41,164 bases of DNA from Rickettsia typhi (GTDB lineage Bacteria; Pseudomonadota; Alphaproteobacteria; Rickettsiales; UBA1997), in assembly GCA_945875925.1 (NCBI GenBank), contig CAMCME010000008.1, forward strand, positions 1 through 41,164, read 5' to 3'. Below are positions 26,070 to 35,228 of the stretch, one piece after another. The notes below the pieces were generated by a model that saw only the letters and a program-made list of their open reading frames with translations, ran no database searches and had not been told where the DNA came from. Every line of letters begins with the position of its first letter. Position 1 is the first letter of the stretch. Position numbers and translations under genes: made by a program.

Positions 26070-27020
26070 TTATCCCAACAAATAAAGCAAAATCGCTTTT
26101 TGCACATGCAAACGATTTTCCGCTTCATCAAATATCGCAGATTTTTTTGAATCTACAACTTCCGCCGAAGCTTCAAAGCCGCGATAAGCTGGCAAACAAT
26201 GAGTAAAAATTGCTGATTTTTTAGCCAATTTCATCAAGTCGGAATTCACTTGATAAGGCATTAAAGTTTTTAATTTGGCTTTTCTTAACTTATCATTTTT
26301 TTCCGCTTCATCGCCCATTGAAAACCAAGTGTCAGTAATCAACACATCCGAATCTTTAGCTGCTTTTTTTGGATCAGAAAAATAGCTAATTTTAGCACCA
26401 TTTTTTACAGCTTTTTTAATTTCATCATTGCAGAAATCATATTCTTTTGGAGTCGCAATAGCCAACTCATAGCCAAAATTTTTAGCAGCGTGAATATAAG
26501 AATTTAAAACATTATTAGCATCACCAAACCAAGCTAATTTTTTGCCCGAAATATTTCCTAAATGTTCTTCAATTGTCAAAATGCTAGCCAAAATTTGGCA
26601 AGGATGAGAAAAGTCGCTAAGCGCGTTAATTACTGGCTTGTTAGAATTTTTAGCTAAGTCTAAAATAGTTTGATGAGAATTAGAGCGAATCATAATTGCG
26701 TCAACAAAACGCGATAAAACTTTCGCCGTATCTTCCACGCTTTCGCCTTTGCCAAGCTGCATATCATTTTTATTCATGACGATGGCGTGTCCGCCAAGCT
26801 GATTAATTCCGACCTCAAAAGACACACGAGTGCGAGTTGAAGTTTTTTCAAAAATCATCGCTAAATTTTTGCCAGCTAGCAATTTTGCTTGATTGTTCAA
26901 GTTTTTTTCTTTTTTTAACTTACGCGCAAGGTCAATAATTCGGCGCGATTCCTTAGCATTAATTTTATCTAAATCGATAAAGTGCTTCACAGTTAAATTA
27001 GGGGTCGATTTTTTTGACAT
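26070..27020 (-). CDS. argF: Ornithine carbamoyltransferase
   Basis: ArgF joins carbamoyl phosphate and ornithine to give citrulline in arginine synthesis. The carbamoyl-phosphate loop STRTR is at residues 61-65, the 'HPCQ' motif at 139-142, and the ornithine-binding 'HCLPAYRG' at 274-281, with 'DTWFSMG' at 230-236. HCLP is the usual marker that separates ornithine from aspartate carbamoyltransferases. The 316-residue length is normal. No other arg gene is in the window. Classical Rickettsia lack arginine synthesis, so an intact argF argues for a metabolically richer relative, or for use in a catabolic or salvage direction. It is divergent from murG. Confidence 0.95.
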   Translation of the reverse strand: MSKKSTPNLTVKHFIDLDKINAKESRRIIDLARKLKKEKNLNNQAKLLAGKNLAMIFEKTSTRTRVSFEVGINQLGGHAIVMNKNDMQLGKGESVEDTAKVLSRFVDAIMIRSNSHQTILDLAKNSNKPVINALSDFSHPCQILASILTIEEHLGNISGKKLAWFGDANNVLNSYIHAAKNFGYELAIATPKEYDFCNDEIKKAVKNGAKISYFSDPKKAAKDSDVLITDTWFSMGDEAEKNDKLRKAKLKTLMPYQVNSDLMKLAKKSAIFTHCLPAYRGFEASAEVVDSKKSAIFDEAENRLHVQKAILLYLLG

Positions 27021-27178
27021 AAAATTCTTTTGAAAATAAACTTCTCTTTAAAGAAGTGAGTTGGAATAAACCTTTTAACTCCTAGCTCCGCTTGGGTTCC
27101 CTCTGCGAGTACTAAAGAAGGCACGCGAATCTAGGTTTGAAGCAATAATTGTCAAGAAATCCAAATAAAGTTTTATCA

Positions 27179-28357
27179 ATGATTCAAAATAAAAAAATTT
27201 TTATCACAAGCGGCGGAACTGGCGGACATATAATTCCGGCCCGTTGTTTAGCTTTCGAATTATCCAAAGAAAATTATGAGGTTTTCTTTTTTGGAGATGA
27301 AAAATATCGCAGTTATATAAAAGCCGAAGACAGCTTCAAATCCTTTATTGTCAGCTCTTCGCAGCTTGAAAAAAAACCTCTAAAATTAATTAAAGCTGTT
27401 CTAAAAATTGCTCGCGGCTGCTTTCAATCTTTTCTGCATTTCGCAGCTTATAGTCCTAAATATGTCATCGCTTTTGGCGGATATTCCACCTTTCCGATTT
27501 TAATTTTTGCAGTGATCACCAAAACTAAAATTATTCTTCATGAACAAAATTCTCACTTAGGAAAAGTGAATCGTCTCTTTGCAAAATATGCCTATAAAAT
27601 TGCCCTAAGCTTTGCTGACAATTCTGGAATTTTAGAAGAACATAAATCAAAATGCGTTTTCGTGGGCAATCCTGTGCGCGATGAAATTTTAGAATTAAAT
27701 AAAATTCCTTACGCGCTGCCACAAGAAAAAAAGATCGAAAAACCCAATAATAAAATGGGTTATGATATAATTTTGGCTTCTGATTTTGTGCCAGAAATTG
27801 TTACAGATCCAAAAGCTAGTCTCTTCAACATCCTTGTAATTGGGGGCAGCGGAGGAGCAAAAATTTTCAGCGAAATTTTACCAAAAGCATTTTTTAATTT
27901 AAGCGAAGACTTAAAAAGTAAAATTAATATCATGCAACAATGTCGCGAAGAATTGGTGGATGAAACTTTTAATCAATATTTGGCCTTTAATTTGAATGGC
28001 GAAATAAAACCTTTTTTCATAGACATGCCTGAAAAAATTAGACAGGCACATTTAGTAATATCTCGCGCTGGATCTTCTTCGATTTTTGAATTTTGCACTG
28101 CAAAAAAACCGATGATTTTAATTCCTTTCGCAAAAGCGGCAGATAATCATCAAGAAAAAAATGCTCGCTTTCTTGAAAAACATGGCGCGGCGATTGTTAT
28201 TACGGAAGAAGAATTTAACATAAATAAAATCGGTCAAACCTTAAAAAATCTAATTGAGAGTCATTCAGCATTAGAAAAAATGTCCGCAGCGGCCTCGTCT
28301 TTAGCGATATTAGATGCAACAAAAAATCTGACAAAATTAGTTACTCAAGAACAATAA
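27179..28357 (+). CDS. murG: UDP-GlcNAc:lipid II-precursor N-acetylglucosaminyltransferase MurG
   Basis: MurG makes lipid II at the inner face of the membrane during peptidoglycan synthesis. With the ATG at 27179 it has 392 residues; a TTG at 27149 is an unlikely alternative. Motifs are the glycine loop 'FITSGGTGGHIIPARCLA' at residues 8-25, 'HEQNSHLGKVNRLFA' in the N-domain, 'VIGGSGGAKIFSEILP' opening the C-domain, and 'VISRAGSSSIFE'. A ~25-residue insert (Lys/Asn-rich, around 182-205) lengthens the linker between domains. It begins a four-gene run: the rodZ-like gene follows after 2 bp. Confidence 0.95.
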   Translation: MIQNKKIFITSGGTGGHIIPARCLAFELSKENYEVFFFGDEKYRSYIKAEDSFKSFIVSSSQLEKKPLKLIKAVLKIARGCFQSFLHFAAYSPKYVIAFGGYSTFPILIFAVITKTKIILHEQNSHLGKVNRLFAKYAYKIALSFADNSGILEEHKSKCVFVGNPVRDEILELNKIPYALPQEKKIEKPNNKMGYDIILASDFVPEIVTDPKASLFNILVIGGSGGAKIFSEILPKAFFNLSEDLKSKINIMQQCREELVDETFNQYLAFNLNGEIKPFFIDMPEKIRQAHLVISRAGSSSIFEFCTAKKPMILIPFAKAADNHQEKNARFLEKHGAAIVITEEEFNINKIGQTLKNLIESHSALEKMSAAASSLAILDATKNLTKLVTQEQ

Positions 28358-28359
28358 TA

Positions 28360-28989
28360 ATGATTCAAGATAATCAAAATAATCCAGATCAAATTAATCA
28401 AATTGATTATTCTCAAGAGCCTGTGCCAGCAATAGATGAGCTTGTTATAGCAAATTCCATCGCACAACTTTTAAAAGAAAAAAGATTAAGTGTGGGCATT
28501 ACAATTACCGAAGCTTCTTCTTACTTAAAAATAAAAATTCGCGATATTGAAGCCATCGAAAATGGCAATTTCAGCGCAATCACTCAGCACACTTACATTC
28601 CAAGTATAGTTCGTTCTTATGCAAAATTACTGGGCATTGATCCGAAAATTACTGAAGAAAAAATTAAACTTTTAAGCATCAAGTCAAATACTGATAATAA
28701 AAAATATCAGTTAATTAATATTGGCGAAAACCTTGATTTAAAACCAAATAGAGATCAATTTTTCAATTTTCTGCTAATCTCAATTTTGCTATTTTTGATA
28801 TTATTATCATTGTGCAATTTTTACGAAAATAAAAAAGATCTAATAACCAGTAAAATTTTGGTTGAAGAATTAACTAAATTTAACGAAGAATTTAAGACAG
28901 AATCCTCTTCCAAACTAACCGAGGAAACTTTGGCTATAGAAGAGTTAGAAGTTTTTAATCAAGCCATAAAACAAGAACAAAACCAATAA
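28360..28989 (+). CDS. RodZ-like helix-turn-helix membrane protein
   Basis: This 209-residue protein has an HTH_25-type helix-turn-helix at about residues 28-95 ('SIAQLLKEKRLSVGITITEA' then 'IKIRDIEAIENGNFSAI'), a 'YIPSIVRSYAKLLGIDP' continuation typical of RodZ, and one membrane helix at about 127-147. The periplasmic part is only about 60 residues, acidic and helical, and seems to lack the beta domain of E. coli RodZ. RodZ links MreB to the cell-wall elongation machine; some alphaproteobacterial relatives keep only the cytoplasmic and membrane parts. Its place directly after murG supports a cell-wall role. Its stop overlaps the start of the AsmA-like gene by one base. Confidence 0.8.
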   Translation: MIQDNQNNPDQINQIDYSQEPVPAIDELVIANSIAQLLKEKRLSVGITITEASSYLKIKIRDIEAIENGNFSAITQHTYIPSIVRSYAKLLGIDPKITEEKIKLLSIKSNTDNKKYQLINIGENLDLKPNRDQFFNFLLISILLFLILLSLCNFYENKKDLITSKILVEELTKFNEEFKTESSSKLTEETLAIEELEVFNQAIKQEQNQ

Positions 28990-31900
28990 TGCCAATATTA
29001 ACCAAAATTAAAGAGAGTTTACAAAACCCAGATTCTAAGTGGTCGAAACTTTTAAAATCTGAGGCCTTAAAAATTGGTACCGTGGTATTTCTTGGTTTGG
29101 TTTTATTGATGTTTACGGTGCCGTTTTTTTTCAATAATTCTGCTTTAAAATTTCAAATCGAACAAAAAGCCAGTGAAACTTTGGGCGCAAATGTAACTAT
29201 TAATGGCGATGTAAAAGTAACCTTTCTGCCTTCTCTTTCAGTGATTGCTGAAGATGTCATATTGCAAAATTATATGACCAAAGACATGACTTACAATTTC
29301 TATGCTGAGTCGGTTCAGGTGAAATTACCTTTCTTTAAATTTTCCAGTAATAATTGGATCAAAAAAATAGTTTTTTCTGGTGCAATGCTTGAAAGTTATT
29401 ACAGCCTGAAGCCACCATCTAATCGCAAAAATTCACTTACAGAAAGAATTGCTGAAGTTTTAAAAGACAATCCTCATTCGGAAAATAATAAATCTACCTT
29501 TGATATTACCGCGAGATTATTTGCGGTTTCTGATCTTCAAACACCGCAAATTAGTTATAAGAATGCTCCCGCCTTTGCTATAAAAAATAGTCGCCTAATT
29601 TCTTATAACCAATTTGCTAAAAAAACGGAGATTCAAGAAATTAGTACCGAAGCAAAAATTAGTGAAAAAAATATCAAAGCTTCTGGAAAATTTACTAATG
29701 AAGAAATTACTAATAATTTCAGCATAAATGCTAATTTTGCCTCTGGCTCTTCATCCTTAGAAATTAACTCTTCAATCGCCAAATTTAAAATAAAAGGCAG
29801 TTTCACTTCTGAAAATCGCGACATTTTTCAAAGCGATTTTAAAGGCACGATTTCGGCTGACATTCTAGAATTAAAATCTTTCTACAAAGGCTATATCGGG
29901 AATAATAAAGCCATTTATGACAAATTAAAAGCTGGAACCAGCTCTATACAATTAAGCGCTGACATTAAAAATACCGCTGGAGAAATTGAAATTGAAAATT
30001 TGGTCATCAATTCCGATGTAGTTAGTGGCAAAGGAAATATTGATTTGGACTTTAATTCTAAAGTCACCATCACTGATATTAATTTGGATTTAGAAAATTT
30101 AGATCTAGATAAAATTTGGTCGCAAGAAAGAGTTTCAGTGGAAAGACCTTCTGATATTACTGAAAGCAATTTTCTTGATGAAACTTCAGAGGGAGCTAAA
30201 TCTGAATTACATGAAATTTCGCCAACCGAAGAAAAACCTGATACATCAGCACCAGAAGAATCGCCAGATTTATCTAAAAAAGATGATACAAAAAAAGCTC
30301 CTGAAAAATCTCCGATTGATCTCAATATTACTAAAAATGTCAGAAATTTTGATCTGACCGCCGAAATTAAAGTTAAAAATATCAAATATTTATCGGGAGA
30401 AATTAAGGATGTTGATCTCTATTTAACTATTTCTACTGAAGGTGAGGTTTTAATTTTGCCACTAATTTGCACCATTCCTGGAGAAGGCAATTTGCGGGTT
30501 AATGGTGTTTTAGATAATAGCGGAGATTTACCAAAATTTATCGGAAAAATTGATGTTTCTGGCAAAAAATTACGAGATATTTTTTCTTGGCTAAGCATCG
30601 AATCTCAAAATTTAAAATTCGACAATCTTAAAGAATATGTGCTTTATTCCGACATATTTTTACTGCCCAATTTAGTAACTTTGGATAATCTTTATTTGAA
30701 TTTAAATAATTATCAGAGTGAATTTTTAGGAACGATTAAAATTGATAGTAATGGCAAAACTACAAATGTTTTAAACAAGTTCAAAATCAGCTCTTTCAAT
30801 GTTGGTGACTATTTCCTGACTTCTGGACAAAATGCTTATTTTTCTCACGGTTCTTTGTTAAAAAAGATTTTATGGCTGAATGATATTTATTCAGATAACG
30901 ACCTGGATCTTAAATTTGAAAATCTAGTTTATAATGGTGAAGAATTTACTAATCAGTCGTTAAAATTAGGATTTGGGCAGGGATATTTCAAAATTTCTGA
31001 TCTAAATTTAAAATCAAATAAAACAGATCTTAAAGCTAATATAAACCTTGATATTAGAGATAAAACTCCGCAATTCGAAATCAGTGTTGTGGCAAATAAT
31101 TTTCATTATGATGCTCTAACTGATTCTTCAAAACCAACTTTCGATATTAAAGATCTTTTGCAAAAAAAAGTTAAAGGCAGCGCCGCTGATCGCTTTTTCT
31201 CTTTGCCATCTCTAGAAGGATTTGACGGACGAGTGGTTTTAAGTTTCGATAATTTGAGTGTCGATAATAATAAAATCGAAAATGTCAAATTCGCTGGAAA
31301 TTTATCGGATGGTAATATTGACATCACAACCTTAACTTGTGATCTATACGGTGGAAACCTTGATTATAAAGGTTTGATAAGCATTAAGAATGATAAAATT
31401 GTGAATGGAAATGTCACCCTTACCAATGTTTATTTGGAAGAAGTTTTACCAGATTTAGTTGGCATTAATAATATCAAAGGCATCGCAAATATCTCAGCAA
31501 CCGTTACTTCTTCTGCTGGAAATAGCGACGAATTTGCTAAGAATTTATCCAGTGAAGTGAAATTTAATGCTAATTCTCCAACTGTATTTGGTTATGGTTT
31601 GAATGATTTAGTGAGAAAAATGTTTACCGCTCAAGCTTATCGAGATGAGCTGCAAACTCCTGAGAAAATTCTATTTAACAAATATAGCAAAACCACTTTC
31701 AAAAAAGCCAGCGGCTCGATTTCGATTAAGAGAGGCAAAGATGGTAACTTTAAATTTAATATCTCAGCACCTGCTTTAAATGGCATTGCTTCGGGTAAAA
31801 TAAATGCTGCGGATAATACAATTGATGGATTGGTAAATGTAATTTTCTTAACTGGAACTAGACAAAAACAAACTCCTATTAACATTGCTACTTCTGTGAA

Positions 31901-32243
31901 AGGCGACATGTCTAATGTTTCGCAAAGCAGCAATCTTGATCAAGTGAAACAATATTTGGGACTTAGAACCGCAAATCCTCAAACTTCTGCTTATCAGTAT
32001 TTAGGGCAAAATCCAGCTGGACAAAATAATGAGGCGCAAAAAGTTGTAACCCAAGTTCCGGCAACAGAATTCCCAATACAATTTCAAAACCCACAAGCTC
32101 AAATTCCTCAACAAATTCCTCAAGGGCAAATTCCTCAAGTACAAAATGGCACTGTGCAAAATCCTGCTGGTCAATTTCAGGCAATGCCAACTCGCATAAT
32201 TAATCCTGTGCAACCTCCTCAAAATTTGCCTAATTCACAATGA
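28989..32243 (+). CDS. AsmA-family envelope protein
   Basis: This 1084-residue protein has one membrane anchor (about 27-50) and a large periplasmic part. The AsmA N-terminal motif is 'GANVTINGDVKVTFLPSLSV' near residue 67, and the C-terminal AsmA core is 'VRKMFTAQAYRDELQTPEK', with 'LNGIASGKINAADNTIDG' after it. A Glu/Ser/Pro/Lys-rich linker lies around 390-445, and the last 80 residues are a Gln/Pro/Asn-rich tail with repeated QIPQ and QNP units. AsmA-like proteins are thought to bridge inner and outer membranes and carry phospholipids. It overlaps the rodZ-like gene by one base and panB by four, so it is translationally coupled at both ends. Confidence 0.9.
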   Translation: MPILTKIKESLQNPDSKWSKLLKSEALKIGTVVFLGLVLLMFTVPFFFNNSALKFQIEQKASETLGANVTINGDVKVTFLPSLSVIAEDVILQNYMTKDMTYNFYAESVQVKLPFFKFSSNNWIKKIVFSGAMLESYYSLKPPSNRKNSLTERIAEVLKDNPHSENNKSTFDITARLFAVSDLQTPQISYKNAPAFAIKNSRLISYNQFAKKTEIQEISTEAKISEKNIKASGKFTNEEITNNFSINANFASGSSSLEINSSIAKFKIKGSFTSENRDIFQSDFKGTISADILELKSFYKGYIGNNKAIYDKLKAGTSSIQLSADIKNTAGEIEIENLVINSDVVSGKGNIDLDFNSKVTITDINLDLENLDLDKIWSQERVSVERPSDITESNFLDETSEGAKSELHEISPTEEKPDTSAPEESPDLSKKDDTKKAPEKSPIDLNITKNVRNFDLTAEIKVKNIKYLSGEIKDVDLYLTISTEGEVLILPLICTIPGEGNLRVNGVLDNSGDLPKFIGKIDVSGKKLRDIFSWLSIESQNLKFDNLKEYVLYSDIFLLPNLVTLDNLYLNLNNYQSEFLGTIKIDSNGKTTNVLNKFKISSFNVGDYFLTSGQNAYFSHGSLLKKILWLNDIYSDNDLDLKFENLVYNGEEFTNQSLKLGFGQGYFKISDLNLKSNKTDLKANINLDIRDKTPQFEISVVANNFHYDALTDSSKPTFDIKDLLQKKVKGSAADRFFSLPSLEGFDGRVVLSFDNLSVDNNKIENVKFAGNLSDGNIDITTLTCDLYGGNLDYKGLISIKNDKIVNGNVTLTNVYLEEVLPDLVGINNIKGIANISATVTSSAGNSDEFAKNLSSEVKFNANSPTVFGYGLNDLVRKMFTAQAYRDELQTPEKILFNKYSKTTFKKASGSISIKRGKDGNFKFNISAPALNGIASGKINAADNTIDGLVNVIFLTGTRQKQTPINIATSVKGDMSNVSQSSNLDQVKQYLGLRTANPQTSAYQYLGQNPAGQNNEAQKVVTQVPATEFPIQFQNPQAQIPQQIPQGQIPQVQNGTVQNPAGQFQAMPTRIINPVQPPQNLPNSQ

Positions 32244-33046
32244 CCTTACAATCAATCCAACGCATTTCACTTCAGGATATTTTAAATAAAAAAAATCAGG
32301 AAAAAATTATTTGCCTCACCGCTTATACTTTTCCGATGGCAAAAATTCTGGATGAAACTTGCGACATTATTTTAGTTGGCGATTCTTTAGGAATGACAGT
32401 TTATGGCTTTAAAGACACTGTTGATGTAACTTTGGACATGATGGTTAATCACGGAAAAGCTGTGGTAAAAGCTACAAAAAAATCTTTCATCGTGGTGGAT
32501 TTGCCTTTTGGAACTTACGAAAATTCTCTTGAACAAGCTTTAGAATCAGCAAAAAAAGTGATTGAGCAAACTGGCTGCGACGCTATTAAGATCGAGACTT
32601 CGAGCGATATGGTTGAAACTGTAAAATTCTTGGTTGATAACAAAATTAATGTCATGGCCCATGTTGGCCTTTTGCCACAAAGTGTCAGAAAAATTGGTGG
32701 TTATAAATATCAAGGTGCTGACGAAATTTCGGCTAAAGAAATTTTAGAAACTTCCAAAATGGTTGTTGCGGCAGGAGCTTTTTCTGTAGTAATTGAGGCA
32801 GTTCCAGAAAAATTAGCTGATGAGATTACAGCTGCAATTTCAGTTCCCACAATCGGCATCGGCGCTTCCACAAATTGTGATGGACAAGTTTTGGTGATTG
32901 ATGATTTGTTGGGATTAAATCAAGAATTTAAGCCTAAATTTGTAAAACATTATGCGAATTTGGCGGGTGATATTTCAAAAGCTGTGGAAGTTTTTGCAAG
33001 TGATGTGAGGGCAAAAAGATTTCCTGGAAAAGAAAATTTGAAGTAA
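32240..33046 (+). CDS. panB: 3-methyl-2-oxobutanoate hydroxymethyltransferase PanB
   Basis: PanB makes ketopantoate from alpha-ketoisovalerate and methylene-THF, the first committed step to pantothenate and CoA. The 268-residue product has the family motifs 'CLTAYTFPMAKILDE', 'ILVGDSLGMTVYGF', 'AHVGLLPQSV' and 'IGIGASTNCDGQVLVIDDLL', including the conserved acidic and glycine residues around the metal and substrate site. It overlaps the AsmA-like gene by the ATGA junction and ends the murG operon. PanC, PanE and PanD are not in the window. Most Rickettsia lack this pathway in full, so its presence points to partial or complete CoA precursor synthesis. Confidence 0.95.
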   Translation: MTLQSIQRISLQDILNKKNQEKIICLTAYTFPMAKILDETCDIILVGDSLGMTVYGFKDTVDVTLDMMVNHGKAVVKATKKSFIVVDLPFGTYENSLEQALESAKKVIEQTGCDAIKIETSSDMVETVKFLVDNKINVMAHVGLLPQSVRKIGGYKYQGADEISAKEILETSKMVVAAGAFSVVIEAVPEKLADEITAAISVPTIGIGASTNCDGQVLVIDDLLGLNQEFKPKFVKHYANLAGDISKAVEVFASDVRAKRFPGKENLK

Positions 33047-33219
33047 AGCCATAAACATTCTGGATTACCGCCTTCATGGGAATGACACTGAGCGCTAACA
33101 TTTCACCATTATTGACAGTTACTTTATTGCCCCTAAAGTGCGCCAAGATTTTTTGATGTTCTCTTACTGCTGACAAAAAATTCCTTAAAACTCTTACAAA
33201 ATCTTTATATTTTCCTCAA
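33047..33219. other. panB-typA intergenic region
   Basis: This 173-bp gap holds a degenerate copy of a palindromic intergenic repeat near 33057-33097 (CATTCTGGATTACCGCC... then GGGAATGACACTGAGCG), in the style of the 'GTCATTGCGAGC' repeats of Rickettsiales. A TTGACA hexamer lies at 33113 and a TATATTTT stretch just before the typA start, but they are too far apart to form one promoter. Nothing else was recognised. Confidence 0.35.
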
Positions 33220-35067
33220 ATGACAGACTTTAGAAACGTTGCCATTATTGCTCACGTTGACCATGGCAAAACCACATTAATCGATGCGATGTTGCATCAA
33301 AGCGGCACTTTCCGTGCCAACCAACAAGTTGAAAATCGTATCATGGATAGCAACGATTTAGAAAAAGAACGCGGAATCACAATTCTGGCGAAATGCACTT
33401 CTATCGTTTGGCAAGATCACAAAATCAATGTTATCGACACTCCTGGACATGCCGATTTCGGTGGTGAAGTTGAACGCGTACTTTCAATGGCTGACTCTGC
33501 CCTTCTTTTGGTTGACTCTGCTGAAGGTGTTATGCCACAAACTAAATTCGTACTTGCTAAAGCTTTGGCTCTTGGTCTGAAACCAATTGTGATCATCAAT
33601 AAAATCGACCGCGGAGACGCTCGTCCTGATGAAGTTCTTAACGAAATTTTCGATCTATTTGTTTCTCTTAACGCTAGCGAAGAACAATTAGATTTCCCAG
33701 TTCTTTACGCTGTGGGCCGCGACGGCTGGTGTGTTGCTGACATGGATAAAGACGAAAGAAAAGATTTATCTCCATTATTTGATTTAATCTTGAAGCATGT
33801 TACTCCTCCAAAATTTGATTTGGATGCACCATTTTCAATGCTTGCAACTCTTCTAAGCCATAGCCCTTATTTCGGTCGTATGTTGACTGGCCGTATCTAT
33901 TCTGGACGCGCTAAAGGCTTGATGAACTTGAAAGCTCTAAACTTAAAAGGTGAATTGGTTGAATCTGGTCGCTTAACTAAACTTCATGTATTTCGTGGTG
34001 TAGAAAAGGTTGCTGTTGAAGATGCTGAAGCTGGTGACATCGTTATCATCGCTGGTCTTGAAAAAGCTTCTGTATCAGACACACTTTGTGATCCACAAGT
34101 TTCAACTCCAATCAAATCAACTCCGATTGATCCGCCAACAATGGCTATCACAATCAGTGTAAATGATTCTCCTTTGGCTGGTTTAGAAGGAACTAAAGTT
34201 ACTTCACGCGTTATTCGTGATCGTCTATTTGCTGAAGCTGAAACCAATGTGGCAATAAGAGTTAAAGACACTGAAGGTAAAGACGCTTTCGAAGTTGGTG
34301 GTCGCGGCGAATTACAACTTGGTGTATTGATTGAAAATATGCGTCGTGAAGGTTTTGAACTTTCAGTTTCAAGACCAAGAGTTCTTTTTAAAAAAGATGC
34401 TGACGGAAATGTTCTTGAACCAATCGAAGAAGTTGTAGTGGATGTTGATGATGCTTTCTGCGGCGTTGCTGTTGAAAAAATCTCTTCTCGTAAAGGTGAA
34501 ATGATCGAAATGCGCCCATCATCTGGTGGCAAAACTCGTATCGTTTTCTACGTACCTTCTCGTGGTCTTATAGGTTATCAAAGCGAATTCCTAACTGACA
34601 CTAAAGGTTCAGGGGTTTTGAACAGAATTTTCCATGCTTATGTTCCTTACAAAGGCGACATGGTTACTAAGAAAAACGGCGCCTTGATTTCTACTGACAA
34701 TGGTGAAGCTGTGGCTTTTGCAATCTGGAACTTGCAAGATCGTGGAACTATGTTCATCAAACCTCAACAAAAAGTTTACGCCGGCATGGTTGTGGGTGAA
34801 AACTCTAAACAAGGCGATTTAGAAATTAATGTCTTGAAAGGAAAACAACTTTCGAATGTACGCGCTTCTGGTACTGACGAAGCAATTCGTTTGATTCCCC
34901 CAAGAGAATTAACTTTAGAAGATATGATCACTTATGTAGGGGACGATGAATTGGTGGAAGTTACACCAAAATCACTGCGCCTGCGCAAAAAATTCTTAGA
35001 TGCTAACGACCGTAAGAGATTTGGCCGTAGCAAAGAAGCTAAGTTTGATTTTGTACAAGAAGATTAG
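33220..35067 (+). CDS. typA: Ribosome-associated GTPase TypA/BipA
   Basis: BipA/TypA is a translational GTPase related to EF-G that helps ribosome assembly and stress adaptation. The 615-residue length fits. The G domain shows 'AHVDHGKTTLIDAML' (G1), 'ERGITILAK' (G2), 'DTPGHADFGGEVERVLSMAD' (G3) and 'INKIDR' (G4). The later domains carry the TypA-specific 'GRGELQLGVLIENMRREGFE' and 'FYVPSRGLIGYQSEFLT', and the C-terminal domain ends 'RFGRSKEA'. Codons look richer in C and T ending triplets than neighbours, as expected of a well-expressed gene. It stands alone, with repeat-containing gaps on both sides. Confidence 0.97.
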   Translation: MTDFRNVAIIAHVDHGKTTLIDAMLHQSGTFRANQQVENRIMDSNDLEKERGITILAKCTSIVWQDHKINVIDTPGHADFGGEVERVLSMADSALLLVDSAEGVMPQTKFVLAKALALGLKPIVIINKIDRGDARPDEVLNEIFDLFVSLNASEEQLDFPVLYAVGRDGWCVADMDKDERKDLSPLFDLILKHVTPPKFDLDAPFSMLATLLSHSPYFGRMLTGRIYSGRAKGLMNLKALNLKGELVESGRLTKLHVFRGVEKVAVEDAEAGDIVIIAGLEKASVSDTLCDPQVSTPIKSTPIDPPTMAITISVNDSPLAGLEGTKVTSRVIRDRLFAEAETNVAIRVKDTEGKDAFEVGGRGELQLGVLIENMRREGFELSVSRPRVLFKKDADGNVLEPIEEVVVDVDDAFCGVAVEKISSRKGEMIEMRPSSGGKTRIVFYVPSRGLIGYQSEFLTDTKGSGVLNRIFHAYVPYKGDMVTKKNGALISTDNGEAVAFAIWNLQDRGTMFIKPQQKVYAGMVVGENSKQGDLEINVLKGKQLSNVRASGTDEAIRLIPPRELTLEDMITYVGDDELVEVTPKSLRLRKKFLDANDRKRFGRSKEAKFDFVQED

Positions 35068-35097
35068 TTAAAAATCCGCCTTGTTCAGGCAGAAAGC

Positions 35098-35122
35098 AGG
35101 TCGGGGTTTGTAACCCCGACCT
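35098..35122 (+). terminator. Hairpin after typA
   Basis: AGGTCGGGGTT (35098-35108) pairs perfectly with AACCCCGACCT (35112-35122) across a 3-nt loop, an 11-bp GC-rich stem 30 bp after the typA stop. The bases after it are AACTTTCATG, so it lacks a full T-run. A diverged inverted copy lies at 35166-35184 (AGGTTACAAAACCCCGTCC), so the pair may also fold as one larger palindrome. Confidence 0.6.
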
Positions 35123-35228
35123 AACTTTCATGTCAGTTTTAACAAAGAACTTAAACATTAAGACTAGGTTACAAAACCCCGTCCTTCTCCACACATATCG
35201 CTCCACAAAAAAATTTAATTCCCTCCCC

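Noticed and set aside
29915..30385. 156-residue minus-strand frame inside the AsmA-like gene
   Set aside because: It lies opposite a certain coding region with no start signal and a low-complexity Ser/Leu composition.
33984..34532. 182-residue minus-strand frame inside typA
   Set aside because: typA is unmistakable on the plus strand; the frame is a codon-bias shadow.
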